Shown here: in pieces, positions 57,981 through 64,000 of the stretch | How the letters are laid out: each line of letters starts with the position of its first letter | Numbering within the stretch: position 1 is the stretch's first letter | DNA from: AP-15 sp963814865 | GTDB taxonomy: Bacteria > Pseudomonadota > Alphaproteobacteria > ATCC43930 > CGMCC-115725 | Length of the DNA: 64,000 nucleotides | Assembly: GCA_963814865.1 (NCBI GenBank) | Contig: CAWFEN010000006.1 | Span: 40,992 to 104,991 of the forward strand | Direction: 5' to 3' | Program-made: the position numbers and the translations under genes | Notes under the pieces: model-generated | The model's input: only the letters and a program-made list of their open reading frames with translations | The model's database searches: none | What the model was told of the DNA's origin: nothing

Positions 57981-59555
57981 TCACGCGCTCTCCGCGACGC
58001 CCCGGAACACTCTGGCGTGCACCGCTTCCGTGTCGAAATATTCGACCCGTTGCAGGATCATCGGATCGAACCCGGCCCAGATGACGAGCTGGCGCTTCAG
58101 CCGGTCGCTGCGCGAGAAATGACGGCTGACTTCGTCGGGCGTCAGCAGGTCATGCAGTTCCATGCTGGCGCTGCGGCCCGACAGGCCCGATTGCGCCTGT
58201 TCCGGCCCGACCTCGCCCTGCCGGGCGACCTCGATCCGGGTTTTGCCGAGCCGCCTTGAGATGTATTCCAGCGTCTCAAGGTCGTTGTTGCCGAAGAACT
58301 GGAGGATGCCGGCGTTGCCGGCGAAGGTTTCCCAGCGCTCCTTGTAGAGCGCCTTGCCCTGTCCCCAGTCCTGCAGGACGGTCCACAGCTTGACGCCGAA
58401 GGACGCGATCTGCCCCGCCGCGTCCTCAAGCTGGCGCATGTGGCCGAGGACGGGGAATTCGTCGAGGCAGACCAGCACCGGCGCAGCCGGTGCGGTCTTC
58501 TCGCGCTCCATCGCATCGAGAAGCTGGTTGATGAAGATGCGAAGCCAGCGATTGCACAGCCCCATGCGGCTCGCGGGCAGGCAGAGATAGACACTGACCC
58601 CCGCGCGGTCGCGCTTCAGGTCAGCCAGATCGAAATCGTGCCCGGCCAGCACGCGGCGCATGGCCGTGTAATCGAGGAACTTGGTATGGCGGCGCACGCT
58701 CGAAAGCACGCCCGCGCGCTCGTTCGATCCCTTTTCGTAGAAGTCCCGCGCGGCGCCTTCGAGCGCGCCGCCAAGGTCTTCGGTCGCGCTGTTCTTCGCG
58801 AACCGCGCCGCGCTTTGCAGCATCTCCTTCTCAAGCAGATGCAGCGGCTCTTCGTCTTCGCCGACGAGCGCGGCGGGTTCCTGTGCCAGTGCCGTGCGGA
58901 TCAGGTCGCGGACGGTGAGAAGATTGCGCCGCCCCGCGTAGCGCGGTTCCGTCGCGACGTGCAGGATCACGCCCTCGATGAAGTTCTTGGCGCTTTCATC
59001 CCAATGCGGGTCTTTTTCCTGCCCGCTGCGCACCACAAGCGCGTCCGCGATCAGGCCGGCGTCCTCGATGATCGTCGGGCTGTCGGCCTTCAGGACCGAC
59101 ATCGGGTTATAGGACTTGCGCAGGTGCGCGATGCGCGGCGATGCGTTCCCGAAGGGATCGAGGACATGCACCTTCTGCCCGAGCGCTGCGCGCCGGGCGG
59201 CGGTGATGTTGGCGAGTTCGGCCTTCGGGTCCGTCGCCATGACGCTGCCGCGATAGAAGAGAAGATTGTTGATGAGGGTGACGGACTTGCCCGCGCGCGA
59301 ACCGGCGACGGTCAGGACGTGCCGGTTATCCTCGATCCCGACGAGCTTGGGGCCGAGCGCGCCGATCAGGATTTTTCCGCCCGGATTGCGCGGCTCATAT
59401 TCGAGCGCCTTGCGCTCCAATATGACTTCCGGCGTCTGCCAGCGCGCCTGCGGGGCCGTCTGCTGCTTCAGGTAGCGCGAGCTGAGCCCGCGGGGAATGT
59501 CGCGTGTGAAGTCTTCGAGGAAGGAGGTCATTGCCGCGTCTCCGTTTGCCGCCAT
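57981..59555 (-). CDS. VirD4/TraG-family type IV coupling ATPase
   Basis: 524 residues, intact. Walker A in LTVAGSRAGKSVTLINN, then ATDPKAELANITAARR and HVLDPFG; Walker B in APVLVCLDEFPVLGHM; sensor-like LQDWGQGKALYKERWETF. The protein recruits the relaxase-DNA complex to the secretion channel. It lacks the usual N-terminal membrane helices of VirD4 and is shorter, as in soluble TraG/TraD-like forms of mobilisable elements. The ATG at 59531 (MTSFLEDF) is an alternative start, with GGAG about 9 bases before it. A CGCGAGG box lies 45 bp upstream. Confidence 0.92.
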   Translation of the reverse strand: MAANGDAAMTSFLEDFTRDIPRGLSSRYLKQQTAPQARWQTPEVILERKALEYEPRNPGGKILIGALGPKLVGIEDNRHVLTVAGSRAGKSVTLINNLLFYRGSVMATDPKAELANITAARRAALGQKVHVLDPFGNASPRIAHLRKSYNPMSVLKADSPTIIEDAGLIADALVVRSGQEKDPHWDESAKNFIEGVILHVATEPRYAGRRNLLTVRDLIRTALAQEPAALVGEDEEPLHLLEKEMLQSAARFAKNSATEDLGGALEGAARDFYEKGSNERAGVLSSVRRHTKFLDYTAMRRVLAGHDFDLADLKRDRAGVSVYLCLPASRMGLCNRWLRIFINQLLDAMEREKTAPAAPVLVCLDEFPVLGHMRQLEDAAGQIASFGVKLWTVLQDWGQGKALYKERWETFAGNAGILQFFGNNDLETLEYISRRLGKTRIEVARQGEVGPEQAQSGLSGRSASMELHDLLTPDEVSRHFSRSDRLKRQLVIWAGFDPMILQRVEYFDTEAVHARVFRGVAESA

Positions 59556-59600
59556 CGTCGGCAGGTCGCGGCTATGTTGTCCTGTCAGGCGCGCACAATT

Positions 59601-59619
59601 CCTCGCGCCAACCTCGCGG
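59601..59619 (-). promoter_or_regulatory. CGCGAGG direct-repeat box 4
   Basis: Two exact CGCGAGG copies on the minus strand (59601-59607 and 59612-59618), 11-bp period, followed by AATT. It is 45 bp before the longer start of the coupling-protein gene. ACATAG lies about 23 bp further downstream, a possible -10. Confidence 0.7.
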
Positions 59620-60189
59620 GCCGTCTGCTTCGAAAAGGGCGCGGACCTTCGGCCCGCTGCCGTCCGTAAAGCCGCCCGAGACGGCGCTTATGCGCCGTCT
59701 CTCCGTCCGCGCTCCGGCATGGGCCGGAGCGGCTTCGCCCGCCGGGCGGTTGTCCTCCGCTGTAGAGTCGAAGGGTTCACGCGCTGATGCGTGCGCGGCA
59801 GTTTCAAGCGAGCCGTGGGGAGGGATGTTTCGTCAGGCACCGCCGATACGCGGCGTCCTTCCCGCCCCAGCCGGGCGCATGGCGACGGCATCATGTCCGG
59901 TCGGCAGTTTGGGCTCGGCTTTGCTAACGATGCGGGCGTGACGAGTTTCGGTCGGTTCGCTGGCCACGGTCTTCATATGACCTTTGTTTTCAGAGGGGCT
60001 GATCTCATCGCAGCCGTAACCCCAGAAGCCCTATAGCACACCGGCGGGGATGCCTTCGGCGGCGTGTCCTTCGCCTGCCCGCTCCATTCGGCCCTGCGGG
60101 CCTCCCGTGTTGGCGGACACGTCCCCGGCGGAGTGCAGCCGGGCGGGTAAGGCTGGAATCGATTCAGCCCGCAAACAAAGGAGAAGACC
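59620..60189. other. Non-coding stretch with hairpins
   Basis: No gene is supported. GCTCCGGC-ATG-GGCCGGAGC near 59710 and several GC-rich repeats are present. The last 30 bases hold AAAGGAGAAGACC, the ribosome-binding site of the next gene. Confidence 0.5.
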
Positions 60190-60474
60190 ATGACTCAGAC
60201 GAACCAATCGACCGCAACCTCTGCCCGCGGCAAAGCCGAGCCCAAACTGCCGACCCACGTCGCCAAGGTGCGCCACGGCTACGGCAAGAAAGCCACCTAC
60301 GAGCGCATCGGGGTTGCCTGGCGCAACGACGACGGCTCGCTCTACGTGAAACTGGCCGGCACGCAGTTGGTCAGCGCGCTCACGCTCTACGAGCTGGAGG
60401 ACAACAAGGACGCCGCGGCGGACGAAGCCGCCCCCGTCGATGACGGCGGCGCAGACGAAGAGGCGGGGGAATAA
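60190..60474 (+). CDS. Small element protein with acidic tail
   Basis: 94 residues: KLPTHVAKVRHGYGKKATYE, RIGVAWRNDDGSLYVKLAGTQ and an acidic C-terminus (DEAAPVDDGGADEEAGE). GGAGA lies 7 bases before the ATG. The central part looks like a small beta fold found in plasmid-borne hypothetical proteins. Monocistronic, ending in a strong terminator. Confidence 0.8.
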   Translation: MTQTNQSTATSARGKAEPKLPTHVAKVRHGYGKKATYERIGVAWRNDDGSLYVKLAGTQLVSALTLYELEDNKDAAADEAAPVDDGGADEEAGE

Positions 60475-60506
60475 CCCCCGCCTCGGGCGGCTTCACAGAC
60501 GGCAAG

Positions 60507-60535
60507 GCGCGGGCCGAAAGGCCCGCGCGCTTTTT
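60507..60535 (+). terminator. Intrinsic terminator
   Basis: GCGCGGGCC, loop GAAA, GGCCCGCGC, then GCTTTTT. Perfect 9-bp arms and a T-run, 33 bp after the stop of the small gene. Confidence 0.9.
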
Positions 60536-60581
60536 CATTCGCACGTCCCGGTCGGCGCAGCCATAATCGAGGTCGAAGAAA

Positions 60582-60845
60582 ATGAAGCGATCAAATTTCC
60601 TCTTGCCGGTTATCGCCGTTCTGACGGCTTGCGCCCCTTGGCCGCGGCCTTCGGCGCTGCCAACTCTCCGGCGCCTGACGCCCGCGCCGGTGACGCTGCG
60701 TCCGCGCGCCGGCCACCTCTTGTCATTCAGAATTCCGACGGGACGATGACGGTTCAAATGACACCTTCGCCTGCGCAATCCGGCGCCAAAGCAGGGATTG
60801 GTCATACCCCCTCAGATTGTCGTTCCCCTCATACCGCGCCGTTAA
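60582..60845 (+). pseudogene. Small lipoprotein, two frameshifts
   Basis: MKRSNFLLPVIAVLTACAP has a lipobox (LTAC). The rest is readable as LAAAFGAANSPAPDARAG, then VIQNSDGTMTVQMTPSPAQS and, after another one-base shift, LVIPPQIVVPLIPRR with a stop at 60843-60845. About 87 codons. Probably an envelope lipoprotein of the conjugation system, now broken. Confidence 0.6.
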
Positions 60846-60860
60846 ATCGTCGAGGCAAAG

Positions 60861-60888
60861 AAAAAGGCGGGGGCATAGCCTCCGCCTC
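60861..60888 (-). terminator. Intrinsic terminator for the SprT-like gene
   Basis: On the minus strand, AGGCGGAGGC, loop TATG, a complementary CCCCCGCCT-type arm and a T-run. It lies 43 bp after the stop at 60931. Confidence 0.65.
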
Positions 60889-60930
60889 TTGGCGCTCACG
60901 AGGCACGGGCCGAAGGCCCGCGCTTCGTTT

Positions 60931-61754
60931 TTATGCTTCTTCTTCGGCCGCCGGTTCTTCAGATACGGCCTCTTCAGCCGTCGGTGTGATATCCCGGTAT
61001 CCGCTCGGCGTCGGCTGGTTGGCTTCCATCGGCTCCATGTGCTCGCCGCAGACCAGCTTGGCACCGTGCTTTGCCCAAGCCTTCATATCGCCGTGCGGGC
61101 AGACGTACCGGATGCGCTTGCCGCTCTTGCTTTTGCTGTCTTCTCTCCGGCATCGTCGTCCGGCGCGGTGTGTTTTTCCGGTTGCTCGGTCCACGAGACG
61201 ATCAGACCCCGCGCCAGCATCTTCCTGACTGTCCGGTCAAAGGAACCGTCCGCCACGATGATGTGGTCCATGACATCGCCGGTCTCGGCGCCACCATCCT
61301 TGCCGGTGGAGGTGGGTTGCAGGCCGATCGATCGCATCTTCTCGGCCCATTCCTTGTTGTGGTAGCGGCCCCGGCCCGGCTTGCCGAAATGGTGCTGCCA
61401 CAGATGGACCATTTCATGGGCGAGGGTGGCGAGCACGTCTTCCTGTGGCCGGTCGCGGAAGTAGGTAGGGTTCAGGGCGATCTCATCGGTCAGGGTGCCG
61501 TCGGCACGACCAAATCGATCGCCGCAAAAATACCCGTAGCTCTTCTTGCTCCGTTGCAGCGTGATAAGGCAGTTCGGCAACTCGCCCTCGAACAGAGAAC
61601 GGTTCAGATTCTCGTATGCCTGCTGCAACGGGTCATAGGTTTCACGGGTGGGTTTGATGGATTGAGTGTTTAGTCGGACATGGGCGTTCTCCGCTTCGCT
61701 CCGCCCGTCTCCGTTTCGCTCTGGGATGTGCATCACAAATTCTGGAATGAACAT
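60931..61754 (-). pseudogene. SprT-like zinc metalloprotease, one frameshift
   Basis: N-terminal part (61083-61754): TRETYDPLQQAYENLNRSLF, EGELPNCLITLQRSKKSYGY, the zinc-binding LAHEMVHLWQHHFG and NKEWAEKMRSIGLQP, the SprT/Wss1-type layout. Near 61130 one base change is needed. The other frame then gives SGKRIRYVCPHGDMKAWAKH and GAKLVCGEHMEPME, the C-terminal zinc ribbon, and an acidic tail. SprT-like proteases are frequent on conjugative elements; DNA-protein crosslink removal is suspected. Start ATG at 61752-61754 is one of several in-frame choices. Confidence 0.78.
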
Positions 61755-61817
61755 CACAGTCATCATCAAACAACATCGGGCGTCATCACCAAGATGCGCC
61801 ACGCGGATTCTGCTTTT

Positions 61818-61836
61818 CCTCGCGCCAACCTCGCGG
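61818..61836 (-). promoter_or_regulatory. CGCGAGG direct-repeat box 5
   Basis: Two exact CGCGAGG copies on the minus strand (61818-61824 and 61829-61835), 11-bp period, followed by AAAA, 63 bp before the SprT-like start. The core is identical to box 4 over 19 bp. Confidence 0.7.
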
Positions 61837-61985
61837 TATGAGTTGTAGTGAGCATCACAAATCACAGAACAGATGAAGTGGTGCACACTCCAAATTAATC
61901 CTTCCCGGCTACAATCGTAGTATGGGGCACACGGATAGCTTAGTGACGGTTACAAGGTATGCGCGGTACTACCGCGCCTACCTTG

Positions 61986-62322
61986 CTGGGGGCCTTCCGC
62001 GCCCCCAGTGACCCCCCGCGGCAACCCCTAAGCTCACGCGTCCTTTGACGGACGCGCTTGCTAAGGGGTTGGATCAGCCGGCCGCTATCGCTCATGGGCA
62101 TCGAGCCCATGCCGGCTGAGCGCAACGTGTGAGACGTTGCGCGTTATCGCGCTGGCGCGCGATCGGGGAGACTTCGCTCTCCCCCATCCCCATCGCTTAA
62201 GGGGCTCCACCGCAGCCCCTTAAAACCGGCGTCCGGGGCTTTCGCGCCCCGAGACCTACGACCGCCTTGGCCCGTTGGGCTACGGCGCGGCATGGCCGCA
62301 AGGGAGACTTCGGCTCTCCCTT
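61986..62322. promoter_or_regulatory. Array of nine hairpins, probable oriT/relaxosome control region
   Basis: Consecutive inverted repeats: 61986-62008 (CTGGGGGC arms), 62022-62071 (12-bp CAACCCCTAAGC arms with one mismatch around an inner GCGTCC/GGACGC), 62076-62117 (AGCCGG plus CATGGGC arms), 62120-62142 (GCGCAACGT), 62146-62163 (ATCGCGC), 62165-62184 (GGGGAGA), 62197-62223 (TTAAGGGGCT, 10 bp), 62234-62251 (CGGGGC), 62300-62322 (AAGGGAGA). The sixth and ninth share GGGAGACTTCG. All lie within 440 bp upstream of mobC, where oriT is usually found. Which hairpin would hold nic is not visible. Confidence 0.75.
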
Positions 62323-62359
62323 GGAACTCTTCGACCGGGGCAGGCGCGGCCCCGGAACC

Positions 62360-62388
62360 CGCGAGGATCGCGCGAGGATGGCGCGAGG
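62360..62388 (+). promoter_or_regulatory. CGCGAGG box 6, three copies
   Basis: CGCGAGG at 62360-62366, 62371-62377 and 62382-62388: three exact copies with an 11-bp period on the plus strand, 34 bp before the mobC start. TAGCTT lies about 21 bp downstream as a possible -10. Confidence 0.72.
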
Positions 62389-62422
62389 CGGGCGGCCGAC
62401 CGACGCGCCTAGCTTGGGCAAC

Positions 62423-62774
62423 ATGACGGAGAAGACCGACAAGAAGCGCGACGCACCGATCTCCTACCGCCCGCCGGCAGACCTGGCGGACGAGTTCCGC
62501 CGCCGCGTCGAAACATCCGGTCTTCCCGTCAATGCCTACATCACCCGCGCGATCTTCAACGCCGCCATCCCGCGCGCGCACCCGCCATCCGCCCGCCGAA
62601 AAACAAATGCTCGCGCATTTGCTCGGCCGCTCCGCCGCGATCCGGGACGCTCTGGACAATGCCACCCGCGTTGCCGGCGAGGACGCGCGCACCGCCGAGG
62701 CGGTCGAGGCGGCCTGCGACGAGCTGAAGATCATCAGCGCCGCGCTCATGAAGATGATGGAGCGGGCGCCGTGA
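62423..62774 (+). pseudogene. MobC-like relaxosome protein, one frameshift
   Basis: MTEKTDKKRDAPISYRPPAD, LADEFRRRVETSGLPVNAYI and TRAIFNAAIPRA form a ribbon-helix-helix-type N-terminus. A one-base shift near 62577 is needed to reach HPPAEKQMLAHLLGRSAAIR, DALDNATRVAGEDARTAEAV and KIISAALMKMMERAP. About 117 codons. MobC-type proteins bind oriT and help the relaxase. The stop overlaps the GTG start of the relaxase. Confidence 0.75.
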
Positions 62775-64000
62775 TCCCGTTCGGCAGCCAGCGCGCGGAG
62801 GGGCAGGATCTCGCCACGCACCTGCTGAACGCGCAGGACAACGAGCGGCTGGAGGTGGCGCAGGTGCGGGGTGCCGTTGCCCGCGACCTGCACGGCGCCT
62901 TCGCCGAATGGGAGGCGCAGGCGCACAACCTGACGCGCTGCACCAATTACCTCTACAGCCTCTCGATCAACCCCGACCAGCGGCAGGGGCGGCTCACCAA
63001 GGAGCAATATCTCGATTACATCGACCGCGCCGAACAGCGCCTCGGGTTCTCGGGCCAGCCGCGCGCGGTCGTGTTCCACGTCAAGAAGGACGGGCGGGGC
63101 GTGCCGCGCGAGCACTGCCATGTCATCTGGTCGCGCATCGACGTGGAGCGCGGCAAGGCCCGCCACGTCGCCTATCGACTATGAAAAGCTCATGGCCGTG
63201 ACGCGCGAGTTCGCGCGCGATCATGGCCTCCGGCTGCCCGACGGCTACTACAAGGACAAGAAGCAGGACCGGCGCCGGGGCCGGCAGATGACCTCTACGA
63301 GAAGAAGCAGGAGGACTACGGCGGCGTATCGATGGCGCAGCACAAGGCGCAGGTGACGGCGGCGTGGAACCGCCGCGATACGCCGCGCGCCTTCGTCCGC
63401 TCGCTGGAAGAGCTGGGCTACATCCTCGCCACCGGCGAGCGGCCCTACGTGCTGGTCGACCGCTACGGCAACATGAACAGCCTGCCCAAGCTGATCGACG
63501 ACAAGAAGGTGCGGACCAAGGACGTGCGCGCCTTCCTCGAAAAGAAGTATCCGAAGGACTCCCTGCCGACCGTGGACGAGGCGCGGGCGCTGGCAGCCGC
63601 ACATCGCGCCGCGATGGAGCTGTTCAGCAAAAACGAGGAACGGGCGGCGCGCGAGGCCACCGAGAAACAGCGCCGCGAGGAATTGCTGAGCAAGCAGCAG
63701 CCGCGCCGCCTGACGGTGGAGCAGGAGGCGAAAGGGCTGGCCGACCGGCAGCGCCAGGTCCGGCAGGAATTCTCGGAGCGGCAGAAGCAGGAGCGCATGG
63801 CGTTCCGGCAGGGGTATTTGCAGGAGAGCCGGAGCATCCGGCGCGACCGTGCCGCGCACCGGCCGACAGGGCCTTGCGGCCTTCATCGGCCGGATTACCG
63901 GCGTCGAGCTGATAACGAAGAAGATTCACGAGTACCGCGACGCCACCCGGTACAAGCTTTTCCTCGCGCAGAAAAAGGAGTTGGCCGACCGGCAGCAGCG
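62771..64000 (+). pseudogene. Relaxase/mobilisation nuclease, frameshifted, 3' end outside window
   Basis: GTG start at 62771 overlaps mobC: VIPFGSQRAEGQDLATHLLN, then RCTNYLYSLSINPDQRQGRL and the HUH-type metal site AVVFHVKKDG...REHCHVIWSRID. One-base shifts near 63174, 63290 and 63870 are needed to pass through IDYEKLMAVTREFARDHGLR, LYEKKQEDYGGVSMAQHKAQ, SLEELGYILATGERPYVLVD and AAFIGRITGVELITKKIHEY. The long charged C-terminal coil begins near 63600. It would nick oriT and pilot the strand. As written it cannot be functional. Confidence 0.82.

Overview
The window is a GC-rich stretch of an alphaproteobacterial chromosome. The 16S rRNA has the short alphaproteobacterial form of the h17 region, and pheT, lepA, bfd-bfr, soeABC and a complete rrn operon are all of alphaproteobacterial type. 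A Rhodospirillales-like host is my best guess, but family-level placement would need a 16S search.

Layout. (1) 0-10.5 kb: 3' part of pheT; a minus-strand signalling operon (six-GAF histidine kinase, CheY-like receiver, receiver-cyclase); a Phd/PIN toxin-antitoxin pair; lepA; tRNA-Ser. (2) 10.6-13 kb: a decayed tyrosine integrase fused to the tail of an amidase gene, then two tandem secreted cysteine-patterned proteins. (3) 13.2-33.4 kb: metabolic genes. These are bfd-bfr behind a Fur-like dyad, a catabolic operon (amidohydrolase, fumarase-superfamily lyase, LLM oxidoreductase), an FAD protein, cysH, a CoA-transferase, an AceE/transketolase-like enzyme, a beta-propeller protein, a GhrA-like dehydrogenase and the sulfite dehydrogenase soeABC. 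(4) 33.5-39.9 kb: rrn operon 16S-tRNA-Ile-tRNA-Ala-23S-5S-tRNA-fMet. The 23S gene is interrupted at helix 25 and helix 45 by hairpin-bounded intervening sequences, and the second encodes a four-helix-bundle protein. The same purine-rich hairpin family occurs in the 16S-23S spacer. (5) 39.85 kb to the right edge: an integrative conjugative element at tRNA-fMet. It has a serine recombinase, ArdC, a cargo operon (SLOG protein, coiled coil, membrane proteins, aspartic protease), a VirD4/TraG coupling protein, SprT-like protease, MobC and relaxase. Many of these genes carry single-base frameshifts. Nested inside at about 42.4-49.4 kb is a lower-GC block: a tyrosine integrase with a tRNA-Pro 3' half as attachment site, regulator remnants, a broken SMC/Rad50-like ATPase and an IS5-family insertion.

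The element shows two structures that gene annotation does not explain. One is a direct repeat, CGCGAGG-N4-CGCGAGG, with an exact 11-bp period. It occurs at six places, always in the direction of transcription and 33-76 bp before a start codon, which suggests a dedicated element-wide transcriptional regulator. The other is a run of nine consecutive perfect or near-perfect hairpins (61986-62322) just before mobC, a probable oriT or relaxosome-control region. The conserved cargo operon with a SLOG nucleotide-sensor-like protein is the best candidate for an undescribed signalling or defence system.
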